64,000 bases of DNA from Cylindrospermum sp. FACHB-282 (GTDB taxonomy: Bacteria; Cyanobacteriota; Cyanobacteriia; Cyanobacteriales; Nostocaceae), in the NCBI RefSeq assembly GCF_014697195.1, contig NZ_JACJRJ010000004.1, positions 1 to 64,000 of the forward strand, given 5' to 3'. This document shows positions 36,360-46,355 of this stretch, in pieces (the first letter of the stretch is position 1; the number at the start of each line of letters is the position of its first letter). Both the position numbers and the translations under genes were made by a program. The notes beneath the pieces were generated by a model. That model ran no database searches. It saw only the letters and a list, made by a program, of their open reading frames with translations, and was not told where the DNA came from.

Positions 36360-37469
36360 ATGAAAATTGCTCTCGTCCATGATTACTTAACCCAACGGGG
36401 TGGCGCAGAGCGCGTGTTTGAATTGCTTTGTAAACGCTACCCAGAAGCCGACATTTTTACCTCTTTATACGATCCACAAAAAACTATAGACCTGGGTGAG
36501 CGGATCATTAACACAACCTTTTTGCAGAAAATTCCGGGAGCAGCAAAGCACTTTAGGTTGATAGCTCCCCTATATTTTCCAGCCTTTCGATCCTTGAATT
36601 TGCAAGACTACGATCTAATTATCAGCAGTAGCACCAGCTTCGCAAAAGCAGTGCAAAAACGTCCAGATGCACACCATATTTGTTTTTGTCATAATGTTAC
36701 CCGCTTCTTGTGGGATACAGAAACATATTTACGCGAATACGGCGACTATCGCTATTTCGCGCCTTTAATTGAGCAAGTTTTTCAACTAATGAGAAATGTA
36801 GACCTGAAATACGCTCAGGAACCTGACTTTTATATAGCTAATTCGAGCATTGTTGCCCGCCGCATTCAAAATATTTACGGCAAACAAGCGATAGTAATAA
36901 ACTATCCAATTGATACCAGTAACTTTGTCTTTTCTGATACAAAAGACGACTACTATCTCGCCTCAGCTAGAATGATCAGTTACAAGCGTCTTGATATAAT
37001 AGTCGAAGCTTTTAATTGGCTAGGATGCCGATTACTAATATCAGGTGACGGGCCCGAAAAAGAAAGGTTAAAATCCAAGGCATTACCCAACATCGAATTC
37101 TTGGGACACGTCAGTGATGGCACACGCAAAGACTTATTTTCTAAAGCAAAGTCTATTATTGTTGCTGCCTTAGAAGACTATGGATTAGTGCCAGTAGAAG
37201 CCAACGCTAGCGGAACACCAGTCATTGCCTATGGAGCAGGTGGGGTATTAGATACTCAAATACCTGGTAAAACAGGAGTCTTTTTTAAAAGACAAACCCC
37301 CGAATCTTTACAAGCTGCATTACTAGAGTCCAGGGAAATTACTTGGAATTACGAAAATATCCGTAATCATGCTGTAACGAATTTTTCAGAGCTAGCTTTT
37401 TTTAGTAAGGTCGAGAAAATTATCTATCAAGTGTGTGGCGTACCTCAATCATTTGATTTCTTAGTTTAA
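36360..37469 (+). CDS. Glycosyltransferase family 4 (mannosyltransferase-like)
   Basis: The 369-residue GT-B enzyme begins MKIALVHDYLTQRGGAERVFELL, the GT4 donor-adjacent loop with GGAE, and has the EX7E catalytic pair in ALEDYGLVPVEANASGTPVIAYGAGG. It resembles WbaZ-like mannosyltransferases. It begins the second unit of the island, 11 bp before the Wzc-like gene. Confidence 0.9.
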   Translation: MKIALVHDYLTQRGGAERVFELLCKRYPEADIFTSLYDPQKTIDLGERIINTTFLQKIPGAAKHFRLIAPLYFPAFRSLNLQDYDLIISSSTSFAKAVQKRPDAHHICFCHNVTRFLWDTETYLREYGDYRYFAPLIEQVFQLMRNVDLKYAQEPDFYIANSSIVARRIQNIYGKQAIVINYPIDTSNFVFSDTKDDYYLASARMISYKRLDIIVEAFNWLGCRLLISGDGPEKERLKSKALPNIEFLGHVSDGTRKDLFSKAKSIIVAALEDYGLVPVEANASGTPVIAYGAGGVLDTQIPGKTGVFFKRQTPESLQAALLESREITWNYENIRNHAVTNFSELAFFSKVEKIIYQVCGVPQSFDFLV

Positions 37470-37480
37470 GGATAATAAAC

Positions 37481-39709
37481 GTGATTCAAAATAGTCTAAA
37501 TCCCCATATAACTCCGGTTCCAGAAACAGAACCAGGTTATGGGCAACTGTTTGCAGTGCTTATCCGCAGATTTCCTTGGTTTTTACTAGTATTTATTAGT
37601 TCTACCGCTATCGCAGGTATAGTAACTTTTAAAACTCATCCTACCTACAAAAGCTCCATGCAGCTGCTAGTAGAGCCTAACTATCAAGGTAAAAAAGTAG
37701 GAGCTGGAGTAGAAAGCCAGTTTACCGACTCTAATGTTGAGATAGACACTGCAACCCAGCAAAACTTAATGCAGAGTTCTGGACTTATTCAAAAAGCAGT
37801 TGATAAACTTCACCCTGAATATCCAGATATAACTGTCAGTGAAGTTAAAACCTCTTTAGTCTTAAATCAATTAAGAACTAAAGAAGATAACGTGGCCACA
37901 AAAATCTTTCAAGTTCAATATACCGATACAGATCCAGAGAAGACACAAAAAGTTCTCGCTGCTATCCGCCAAGTCTATGTGGAATATAACAAACAACAGC
38001 AAGATTCGCGGTTACAGAAAGGTCTGCAAATTATCAGAGAACAGTTGAGAAAGGCCAGTGACGAAGTAAATGCATCTGAAGCAAACCTCCAACGGTTTCG
38101 CAAAAACCAGAATTTAATTGATCCTGAGTCACAGGCCAAAGCTATCGAGATAACCTTAAACACTATTGAACAAGAGCGACAAACAGCTCGTTCTCAATAT
38201 GAAGAAGCTTTAGCGCGCCAAAAATCTTTGGAAGAACAACTTAACCGATCTCCGCAAAACGCCCTGGTTTCTTCCCGCCTCAGTCAGTCTACTCGCTATC
38301 AAGGGTTACTCAACGAAATTCAGAAAACAGAACTGGCTCTAGGCCAGGAACGCTTGCGCTTCACCGATGATACTCCGAGTGTGCAAAAACTGATAGAACA
38401 ACTCCAGAGCCAGAAAATACTATTGCAAAAAGAGGTAGGAAGAACCTTAGGCGCACAGTCTGCCGGTGCATTCACTTTCGGAGAAACTCTCCTCGAACAA
38501 GGACAACTCGGTCAAATTGACCTCAACCTCGCCGGTGAGCTAGTAGAAACCCAGACTAATATAGTTGCTTTAAGCGCTCGCGATCAAACTTTGGCACAGA
38601 AAGAGAACGACCTACGTCTGCAACTCAAACGCTTCCCCTCTCTGTTGGCTTATTACAATCGCATACTACCGCAGTTACAATTTAGCCGTGAAAGATTAGA
38701 GCAATTGTTAAGAGCGGAGCAGCAATTGCGCCAGGAACTTTCCAAGGGTGGGTTTAATTGGGAAGTGGTGGAAGAACCCCAAAAAGGCGTGCAGTTGGGG
38801 CCAAACCTCCAGCAGAATCTCTTGTTGGGTGCAGTGGTGGGGTTAATGTTAGGAGGCATTGCGGCGTTTATTCGGGAAGCATCTGATGATTCGGTTCATA
38901 CCACTGCTGAGTTAGAGAAGCAGGTGGCTCTGCCGTTGTTGGGAACAACTCCCAAATTGCCGCCAGCCAACAAGAGAGAATCAGTGATCAAATTGCCTTT
39001 CGGTAAGCCAGAAATCCTTGCCCCTTGGACAATTCAGGTACTGCAATCCCCACCACGTTGGGAATCGCTGGATCTAATTTATAAAAATATTGAACTTTTA
39101 AATCCCGTATCTGACTTGAAATCTTTGATGGTCACTTCGGCTTTGCCAGATGACGGTAAGTCAGCTTTGGCACTGGGTTTGGCCATGAGTGCCGCCCGGT
39201 TACACAAAAGAGTACTGCTGATTGATGCCAACTTACGGGTTCCCAGTCTGCATACACAGCTCAATCTTCCTAATGAACAGGGTCTATCAACACTACTAGC
39301 AAGTGATGTCACCCTACCCCATCAGATTGGTGTTCCATATTCAGGCTCATCTTACATCGATATTTTGACCGCCGGGCCAACCCCTGGTGACCCAGCTAAT
39401 TTATTGAGTTCCCCTCGAATGATGCAATTGATGGCAGCATTTGAGGATAACTATGATTTGGTACTCATAGATGCCCCACCTGTTCTCGGCTTAGTCGATG
39501 CCATGCTTACGGCCTCATCTTGTCGGAGTGTCGTCATGGTGGCCAGCATTGGGAGAGTGACAAGAACCCAGCTTACCCAAGCTACAGCTATGTTGAGTAA
39601 GTTAAATCTCATTGGGGTTGTAGCAAATGGAGTATCAAACTCTAGCAGTGCTTACGTACCCTATCCCAAGCAACAACTATTAGCGCTACAACAAGCTGTG
39701 GAAAAATAG
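37481..39709 (+). CDS. Wzz/BY-kinase (Wzc-like) polysaccharide co-polymerase
   Basis: The 742-residue protein starts at GTG 37481. It has the Wzz N-terminus with one membrane span (FPWFLLVFISSTAIAGIVTF), a long coiled coil (about 150-400), a second span (LLLGAVVGLMLGGIAAFI near 450), and a bacterial tyrosine kinase (BY-kinase) domain. Walker A lies in SALPDDGKSALALGLA (near 554) and Walker B in LVLIDAPPVLG. In Walker A' the second Asp of hhhhDxDxR is Asn (LLIDANLR). The C-terminal tail has only two tyrosines (AYVPYP), fewer than the usual Tyr cluster. It would control chain length and export of the polysaccharide. Confidence 0.9.
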   Translation: MIQNSLNPHITPVPETEPGYGQLFAVLIRRFPWFLLVFISSTAIAGIVTFKTHPTYKSSMQLLVEPNYQGKKVGAGVESQFTDSNVEIDTATQQNLMQSSGLIQKAVDKLHPEYPDITVSEVKTSLVLNQLRTKEDNVATKIFQVQYTDTDPEKTQKVLAAIRQVYVEYNKQQQDSRLQKGLQIIREQLRKASDEVNASEANLQRFRKNQNLIDPESQAKAIEITLNTIEQERQTARSQYEEALARQKSLEEQLNRSPQNALVSSRLSQSTRYQGLLNEIQKTELALGQERLRFTDDTPSVQKLIEQLQSQKILLQKEVGRTLGAQSAGAFTFGETLLEQGQLGQIDLNLAGELVETQTNIVALSARDQTLAQKENDLRLQLKRFPSLLAYYNRILPQLQFSRERLEQLLRAEQQLRQELSKGGFNWEVVEEPQKGVQLGPNLQQNLLLGAVVGLMLGGIAAFIREASDDSVHTTAELEKQVALPLLGTTPKLPPANKRESVIKLPFGKPEILAPWTIQVLQSPPRWESLDLIYKNIELLNPVSDLKSLMVTSALPDDGKSALALGLAMSAARLHKRVLLIDANLRVPSLHTQLNLPNEQGLSTLLASDVTLPHQIGVPYSGSSYIDILTAGPTPGDPANLLSSPRMMQLMAAFEDNYDLVLIDAPPVLGLVDAMLTASSCRSVVMVASIGRVTRTQLTQATAMLSKLNLIGVVANGVSNSSSAYVPYPKQQLLALQQAVEK

Positions 39710-40725
39710 CTAGATTCTTCTAACTATTCACCACGGTCTACTCATAAGTGACGGCAGAGCGGCTTTCATCCTATTTGATTTGTGAAAATCGCCAGGCTCA
39801 GATCCCCGACTTCTTAGAGATGTTGGGGGTCTTTTTCTATGGCTAACGCCACGCTGCCCTATCACTAATAATTTAGGGTCGCTATGGACTGGGATTAACT
39901 GTTAATTGTCAACTATCAACAGTTGAATTTTTAAACATATATTCTGATATTTCAGTAATACTTATTACCGATCATGCCTCTTTAAAACCCATAATTAAAT
40001 TAATTAATTGGCTGACATTAAAGGACATAAAATACATCTAATCCCCCAGTCATACTAGAGTTTATCTAAGGAACATTTAAAGTCTATCTCCTTGCAGCAA
40101 AAGGCTTTAGAGAGATGTTTAAGATTTAATTTGGTTGAATCACTCCCAAAAGTTACGAATTTTACTTAATTGGATTATTTGTAATCATTGAGCTTTTTTA
40201 TTGCCAACATATTTCTTCTATTTTCATCAGTTTAAATTGGCTGAATTCATCATATCTTAATATTTTATTGACAAAAGCAAGGTCTGTTTAAAGAGTAAAT
40301 AAAGAATTTGTCTAAACAATAGATATTTCTACAGAGTCTTATATTCTAGAGATTGAGAGCTACATCCCAAAAAGTTAGAAGGTAAGAGTGGACAGGTTTT
40401 TCCCAAGGGGTGATGGAATGAATTGCCTTTGCACCTCCCTAGCAACCCAATCTTTAGGGAGAAGGCCAAGTGTCCTAACTAGCTCCCCAGTTATTTTAGT
40501 TGCTGCCTGCTTACTTAGTATTGTTGTTTTCTGTAGATATTGCACTTGCAGAATTTCGCAAGATGTGGGCTTGTCTGGAAAGCAAGTTATACAAGACAAA
40601 ATAGTATATTTTCGCAGCCAGTTATCTCCAGTGTTTTAAAGCAACAACACTCAGATCGGAATCTTTGGCATTCCTAGCCTGGGATATGAGGTCAGCAATC
40701 TACTACTGTATAAATTGAAAGAAAT
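39710..40725. other. One-kilobase intergenic region before the hepC-like gene
   Basis: The longest gap in the island. It has a terminator at its left end, long AT-rich stretches, and a stretch of more ordinary composition at about 40370-40640 with short frames on both strands (83 codons plus, 74 codons minus), neither of which I can support. It must hold the promoter of the hepC-hepA part. Confidence 0.5.
39801..39836 (+). terminator. Intrinsic terminator after the Wzc-like gene
   Basis: GATCCCCGAC pairs with GTTGGGGGTC (10 bp with two G-U pairs) and is followed by TTTTT. It is a member of the CCCGACTTCTT palindrome family also seen near 52.3 and 63.8 kb. Confidence 0.75.
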
Positions 40726-41472
40726 ATGACAACGTCAATAATTCCCAGTTCACAGAGTAATTATACTGTGCCCCAGCACTACCAAGATTATCCCTCCCCA
40801 TACTGCACACTTCAATGGAGACGGGGTCAGTTGTTGGTCAAGCAGCCAAGACTTGTAAAACAGCCATATCTGCCTTTACTGGATAGAAAGGAATCGTTAG
40901 TAGAGTGCTTAAAACATTCCCCTGCCAATTTGGTGAGTATAGATCCAACGCTGGGTGAGGCTTTACTACGGTTTTGGGCAGATGCCTGTGAGCAAGCTAA
41001 TAAGCCAATATTCCTCAGCATACCCTCTGGCAATAAACGAACGAAACAAGGTAGCCGAATTTTGAGGTGGTTTCAGCGGCCAATTGACTGGATTACTGCC
41101 TTGGTTTTGCTGCTAATACTGAGTCCAGTGATGCTGGTATTGGTTTTGCTGATGTGCATTTACTCACCAGGGTTGCTTTTTTCCCGTGAGTGGTCTGTTG
41201 GAGAGCGGGGTAAACTCTTTCGAGCGATCAAGTTTCAGACAACTGTCAAGGAAAACATCACACCTCTAGGGCACTGGCTATGTAAGTCTGGTTTAGACAA
41301 TCTGCCTCAATTATGGAATGTGCTACGGGGTGAGATGAGTTTGATTAGCCCTCGTTGTTGGACTTTAGAAGATGCTGTACGGCTAAGTTCAGAAAGGCAA
41401 CAAAAACTCAATCAGCTACCAGGAATTACGGCTTCATGGGACGTAGAAGAACAGTCTAAATGTTGCATTTAG
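40726..41472 (+). CDS. hepC: Sugar-phosphate (polyprenyl) transferase, HepC-like
   Basis: The 248-residue protein has, from about residue 120, the bacterial sugar transferase core (PF02397): one membrane span (DWITALVLLLILSPVMLVLVLLM), FSREWSVGERGKLFRAIKFQT, HWLCKSGLDNLPQLWNVLRGEMSLISPR. In typical members the last motif ends VGPRP; here it is ISPRCW, and the following PGIT is LPGITASWDVEEQ, so the active end is divergent and short. The first 110 residues are unique. Position directly upstream of the HepA-like exporter and family membership match HepC of Anabaena, required for heterocyst envelope polysaccharide. It would load the first sugar on the lipid carrier. Confidence 0.75.
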   Translation: MTTSIIPSSQSNYTVPQHYQDYPSPYCTLQWRRGQLLVKQPRLVKQPYLPLLDRKESLVECLKHSPANLVSIDPTLGEALLRFWADACEQANKPIFLSIPSGNKRTKQGSRILRWFQRPIDWITALVLLLILSPVMLVLVLLMCIYSPGLLFSREWSVGERGKLFRAIKFQTTVKENITPLGHWLCKSGLDNLPQLWNVLRGEMSLISPRCWTLEDAVRLSSERQQKLNQLPGITASWDVEEQSKCCI

Positions 41473-41785
41473 GTAGCAAAGCATTGTGATTTTGGCTGAA
41501 TTATTCGGTTCGTCTAGGACATTAATTACCCTAGCTACTGGTCAAGTCATATCTGAAAAACCTTTTGATGACAGCCACACAGCTATACTATAGCCAGTAG
41601 TTACTCCCCACAAATTCACACCCAGTCAAGTTATTTTTCCTCTCCTCAATTTTGCAAAAATGACTTTAGGAAAGCAGTGCGGTAATTTTTTAATTCATTT
41701 ACTGCACTCTATCTAGATAAAAAATTTTTAGCATAGCATCTATAGTGGTCTGTCTTCCTTGCCAAACTATTGTTGAAAAATATCC
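41473..41785. promoter_or_regulatory. hepC-hepA intergenic region
   Basis: 313 bp, likely to carry the hepA promoter. In Anabaena hepA is induced in developing heterocysts. I see a 7-bp inverted repeat (CTACTGG near 41537 and CCAGTAG near 41597) but no textbook NtcA (GTAN8TAC) site. Confidence 0.45.
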
Positions 41786-43636
41786 ATGCATCGTAAACTT
41801 TCTCAACCACTCAGCAATCTGCTCAAGGCTACTAGATTTTGGCAGGAAAACTTTTTGATTTTGCAAGAATTTAAGCACTTTCGCCAAATTGCTATCCTTG
41901 CCTTAATATTTTCATTTTTGGCAGCAACATTTGAAGGTGTTAGCCTTGGGTTTTTGCTATCGTTTTTACAGAATTTAACTAGCCCTAGCGCCGAACCAAT
42001 TCATATAGGAATAGAATGGTTTGATAATTTGATATTGGGTGTTAATACCTCGGCAATTAGCCGACTATATCGCATATCTGGGCTAATTTTATTAAGTACT
42101 TTGATACGTGCGACCTTCAATTACTTTGGACAAGTATACACAGAATTAGCTCAACTACATCTTGGCGATCGCTTACGTAAGCAAATTTTTGAACAGTTGC
42201 AATCCTTATCACTCAGTTATTTTGCTCAAACTCGTTCAGGTGAACTGATTAACACAATCACTACAGAAATTGAGAGGATCAGACAGGGTTTCAGTGGGGG
42301 AGCATTTTTGCTCACCAGAGGATTGACAGCTACGGTCTACTTAACTACCATGTTTTTGCTCTCATGGCAAATGACGCTAATTTCTGTATTTTTATTTACC
42401 CTTTTAGGCGTCGGATTGTCAAATTTGAATGCCAGAGTGAGAGAAACAAGTTTTGGTATGACAATTGCTAATGCTAATTTTACATCAATAGCTATAGAAT
42501 TTATTAATGGTATTCGCACAGTTCACGCCTGTGGCACTCAAGAGTTAGAGCGTCAGCGTTACTATAAAGCTAGTGATCAAGTAGTTAGTAGTTCAACTAA
42601 AGTTGTTTTAACTTGGACACTGGTAAGGCCAATTGCTGAAGCTGTCGCTACTGCGGTGCTGGTGGGGATGATTATTTTGGCTTTCACTAACTTTGTGGTG
42701 AATGGCACGCTACAAGTTGCTTCTTTACTCACCTTTTTCTTTGTACTTTTTCGCCTTGTCCCATTTATTCAAGATATTAATGGCACCAGAGCATTTATCA
42801 GCACTCTTCAAGGTTCAGCAGACAATATTAAAAACTTGTTGAGAACTGATGATAAAACTTACTTTCATAATGGAAAAATTGAGTTTCAACGTTTAGCCAG
42901 GTCAATCGATCTAGTATCTGTGGATTTTGGCTACAGTGATAATCAGCGAGTGCTAAATAATATTACACTTACCATTGAACGGGGAAAAATGACAGCACTA
43001 GTTGGAGCATCTGGTGCTGGTAAAACAACACTTGCCGATTTAATTCCCCGATTTTATGATGCTACAGATGGCTATATTTTCATCGATGAAGTTGATGTAC
43101 GGCACTTTGAAATTAACTCTCTACGTAGAAAGATAGCTGTCGTTAGTCAAGATACATTTATTTTCAACACTTCTGTTTGGAACAATATTGCTTACGGTGC
43201 ATCAGACGCTACTGAAGCTGAAATTCATGAAGCTGCTCAACTGGCGAATGCATTGGAATTTATTTTAGAAATGCCTGAAGGTTTTGATACACAGCTAGGA
43301 GATAGAGGTGTGCGGTTGTCTGGAGGACAAAGGCAGCGAATTGCAATTGCGCGAGCTTTGCTGCGGAACCCAGAGATTTTGATTTTGGACGAAGCTACGA
43401 GTGCTTTAGATTCTCTATCTGAGCGTTTAATTCAAGAATCATTAGAAAAGCTGTCTATTGGTCGAACAGTAATTACAATTGCTCACCGTCTCTCTACTAT
43501 TGCAAAAGCAGATAAGGTTGTGGTTTTAGAACAGGGACGGATAGTAGAGCAGGGTAAATATCAAGAACTACTTGAGCTTCAAGGTAAGCTGTGGAAATAT
43601 CACCAAATGCAATATGAAAACACTCAATCAGAGTAG
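41786..43636 (+). CDS. hepA: ABC exporter HepA-like (transmembrane plus ATPase)
   Basis: The 616-residue half-transporter has five to six membrane spans in residues 30-310 and an ATPase with Walker A GASGAGKT (about 406-413), signature [16 protein letters not shown] (about 511), Walker B LILDEATSALD and the H-loop IAHRLST. Length, layout and the upstream hepC-like gene match HepA of Anabaena PCC 7120, needed to deposit the heterocyst envelope polysaccharide layer. It would act as a dimer at the cytoplasmic membrane to flip or export saccharide. Confidence 0.82.
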   Translation: MHRKLSQPLSNLLKATRFWQENFLILQEFKHFRQIAILALIFSFLAATFEGVSLGFLLSFLQNLTSPSAEPIHIGIEWFDNLILGVNTSAISRLYRISGLILLSTLIRATFNYFGQVYTELAQLHLGDRLRKQIFEQLQSLSLSYFAQTRSGELINTITTEIERIRQGFSGGAFLLTRGLTATVYLTTMFLLSWQMTLISVFLFTLLGVGLSNLNARVRETSFGMTIANANFTSIAIEFINGIRTVHACGTQELERQRYYKASDQVVSSSTKVVLTWTLVRPIAEAVATAVLVGMIILAFTNFVVNGTLQVASLLTFFFVLFRLVPFIQDINGTRAFISTLQGSADNIKNLLRTDDKTYFHNGKIEFQRLARSIDLVSVDFGYSDNQRVLNNITLTIERGKMTALVGASGAGKTTLADLIPRFYDATDGYIFIDEVDVRHFEINSLRRKIAVVSQDTFIFNTSVWNNIAYGASDATEAEIHEAAQLANALEFILEMPEGFDTQLGDRGVRLSGGQRQRIAIARALLRNPEILILDEATSALDSLSERLIQESLEKLSIGRTVITIAHRLSTIAKADKVVVLEQGRIVEQGKYQELLELQGKLWKYHQMQYENTQSE

Positions 43637-43800
43637 GTAAATTACCTAATAATGCTAGCAGCCGCTAAATTGTCTGGCTCTCCTCTGAGGTTTGATCGTA
43701 CAGATATCCAACGGGAACTTAGCTATATAAACTTAGTCCAAGATTATTTAAAAATCTTCGATAAAGTTTGCTGAAAACTAACTATTGGTCACTCAAATTT

Positions 43801-44970
43801 ATGAAAGTTACACTCACTTGCAACACAGGTTTGGGGACAGGAGGACAAGGCGTTTGCTTGGCAAATGCAGCAGCAGGGTTAAGTACGATCGCAGATTTAA
43901 CTGTATTTTGCGCTGGTTTGGAAAAACCACCAGCTGATTTTCCAGTTCATCCTGTGGGAAATTCTCCTTGGAGCAAACGATTACTTACTACCCCTTTGTT
44001 ACGTCGTCGTCATGATTGGGCTGTGCTCCTCAGTGATTTATATTTTGATCGCCAGGTGAGCAAAAGATTAAAATCTCAATCCTGTGATTTAATTATGGGG
44101 GTAGCAGGTCAAACTAATTTGGGATTTAAGGTAGCTAAAGCAAAAGGTGCAAAGGCTTGGCTATATTGTCTCAATAATTATCTTCCCTTTATGCAAGCAC
44201 AAATTCAGCAAGAGATGCAGATGCTCTCTGAAGCCACTGTGGCTAGTATGAATCCGATGATGCTGCAACGATTTTTAGGGGAGTGTGTGCAAGCTGATTT
44301 AATTGTTGTACTTTCAGAAGTGGCAAAACAAACTTTTGTACAAGCTGGATTTGCACCAGAAAAAGTTGCGGTGCTCACACCTTTTGTTGATGGGGTCAGA
44401 TTTCGTCCGGTTCGGAAAATTGATGAAGTTTTTCGGGTGCTTTATGTAGGGACAATTGAACCTCGTAAAGGGGTTCCATATTTGATTAATGCTTTTTCTC
44501 AAGCCAAGATTCCTAACTCGGAACTTTTAATAGTTGGGGGCACTTCAACTCGTGCTTTGCGAATATTAATCGAAGATGCGTTAAGTCAACACGCCAATAT
44601 TAAACAGGAGTTTTGGGATTTTAGTCGGACTGATCCTACAGAAGTTTTTGGCAAATGTTCGGTTTTAGTTTTACCTTCTGTTGAAGATGGTTTCGGCTTG
44701 GTGGCCTTAGAAGCCATGGCTTGTGGATTGCCTGTAATTGTTACTTCTCAATGTGGGGCGGCTGATGTAGTGTCTAATGGTGTTAATGGTTTTATTGTCC
44801 CTCCTAGAAATGTGGAAATTTTGGCGGAAAACCTCATATTTTTAGCGGAAAATCAAGCAACTAGAACAGAAATGGGAAAAGCTGCTAGAATAACATCGGA
44901 GCAACAAAATCAAGAAATTTACCAGCAAAATTTGTGCGAGATATTTAGAAATCAAGAGTTAATTAGCTAG
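43801..44970 (+). CDS. Glycosyltransferase family 4
   Basis: ATG 43801 (389 residues) is preferred to TTG 43768 because MKVTLTCNTGLGTGGQGVCLANA matches the family's usual start. The GT-B C-terminal half has RVLYVGTIEPRKGVPYLINAF and the EX7E motif EDGFGLVALEAMACGLPVI. Donor and acceptor are unknown. The island's GT4 genes presumably add successive sugars to the repeat unit. Confidence 0.88.
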   Translation: MKVTLTCNTGLGTGGQGVCLANAAAGLSTIADLTVFCAGLEKPPADFPVHPVGNSPWSKRLLTTPLLRRRHDWAVLLSDLYFDRQVSKRLKSQSCDLIMGVAGQTNLGFKVAKAKGAKAWLYCLNNYLPFMQAQIQQEMQMLSEATVASMNPMMLQRFLGECVQADLIVVLSEVAKQTFVQAGFAPEKVAVLTPFVDGVRFRPVRKIDEVFRVLYVGTIEPRKGVPYLINAFSQAKIPNSELLIVGGTSTRALRILIEDALSQHANIKQEFWDFSRTDPTEVFGKCSVLVLPSVEDGFGLVALEAMACGLPVIVTSQCGAADVVSNGVNGFIVPPRNVEILAENLIFLAENQATRTEMGKAARITSEQQNQEIYQQNLCEIFRNQELIS

Positions 44971-45059
44971 TTGCATAGATGTAGGGTGGGTTATCAAAAA
45001 TAGCTAGTTTTATCTAGTTATAGTTTAATCATTTCACCTAGAGAGAAAAGACTGAAATT

Positions 45060-46184
45060 ATGAATTCAACATTGATTGAACAGCAAATGATCCACCATTG
45101 CACCACTGCGGATATTCGAGGGGGTGGTGGCATAGAAACTTATGTAGCTTCTTTGGTAAATTCGCAAATTTCTGGGGTGAGTAACCGGACAATTAGTTCT
45201 CTGAAGAATCTGGAACAAAGGCAGTTCAAATTGCTCCATATTCATGACCCAGATATGCTGGTAGACCTGCGGGAAGAATGTCCAGCAGTATTTACTCTGC
45301 ATAATCACTCTAACTACTGTCCTAGTGGGACAAAATATTTAGCAGATCGTGGTAAACAATGCGATCGCAATATGCACCCCCTGGGATGTGCTTGGGGACA
45401 TTTGGTAGACGGCTGTGGGAGTCGCAGACCGCAAAATATTTTGCTTAACTGGCAGAATACTTACAATTTTTTAGATGCGGTCAAAAAACTCAGTATTCCG
45501 GTGATTGCCAATAGTGATTATGTGCGATCGCAAATTATTAGTAGTGGTCTATCACCTGAGCGGGTGGTGACACTGCGCTGTGGTGTGCAATCACCTAAAG
45601 GTACTACTGAACCTCTGAGCCGGGAAATTCATCAAAATCAACGAATTTTATTTGTTGGTCGCATCGTCCCCTATAAAGGCATTGAATGGCTAATTAAAGC
45701 GTTAGCAAAAACTGATCAGCGAGTCCATCTCGACATTGCTGGTGATGGTTGGGGTAAACCAAGTATGGAAAAATTAGCCCAGCAGATGGGATTAAGCGAT
45801 CGCATTACTTGGCATGGTTGGTGTAATAGCGACAAATTAGCAACACTTTATCAACAGTGCTTGGCTGTAGTTTTTCCTAGTTTCTGGCCTGAACCTGCCG
45901 GACTTGTAACCCTGGAAGCATACAGCCGCTATCGTCCCGTAATTGCTAGTGCTGTCGGCGGTATTCCCGAACATCTGCAAAATGGTGTCACAGGTATCCT
46001 TGTCCCACCAAATCACATTTCCCAGCTAGCTGCTGCCATCAACGAACTAGCATCAAACTATTCCCTGAGCCGATTGATGGGTATACAAGGTGAGGCTTGG
46101 TTTCAGGAAGAATTTACTATTGATGTTCACGTTCAGCGACTAGAAAACATTTACGCCAAAGCTATCGCTGACTTTAATTCTTGA
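45060..46184 (+). CDS. Glycosyltransferase family 4, cysteine-rich loop
   Basis: The 374-residue GT4 has GGGGIETYVASL near the start, ILFVGRIVPYKGIEWLIKAL, and PEPAGLVTLEAYSRYRPVIAS for the EX7E pair. An unusual cysteine-rich loop in the N-terminal domain (NHSNYCPSGTKYLADRGKQCDRNMHPLGCAWGHLVDGC in pieces) has four to five cysteines and could be metal-binding. This type of loop is known in some cyanobacterial GT4 members. Substrates are unknown. Confidence 0.88.
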   Translation: MNSTLIEQQMIHHCTTADIRGGGGIETYVASLVNSQISGVSNRTISSLKNLEQRQFKLLHIHDPDMLVDLREECPAVFTLHNHSNYCPSGTKYLADRGKQCDRNMHPLGCAWGHLVDGCGSRRPQNILLNWQNTYNFLDAVKKLSIPVIANSDYVRSQIISSGLSPERVVTLRCGVQSPKGTTEPLSREIHQNQRILFVGRIVPYKGIEWLIKALAKTDQRVHLDIAGDGWGKPSMEKLAQQMGLSDRITWHGWCNSDKLATLYQQCLAVVFPSFWPEPAGLVTLEAYSRYRPVIASAVGGIPEHLQNGVTGILVPPNHISQLAAAINELASNYSLSRLMGIQGEAWFQEEFTIDVHVQRLENIYAKAIADFNS

Positions 46185-46355
46185 ACTGACTAATAGCTCA
46201 CAAAGTATTACAATCCTGTGTTTATAGCATCCCCTTTCTTGGAGACAATTTATCGAAATTAAAACAATATACTAAACTAAATTCTTAGACAATTATTGTC
46301 TAGCATCAACTGATGAAAGTAAATATAAAAATTCACCCTTGTAAAGCTCGTATCC

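Noticed and set aside
40375-40639. Opposed 83- and 74-codon frames upstream of hepC
   Set aside because: They overlap each other and neither resembles a known family; kept only as a note on the intergenic interval.
41473-41785. NtcA (GTAN8TAC) site before hepA
   Set aside because: GTA and TAC trinucleotides occur, but none with the right spacing.
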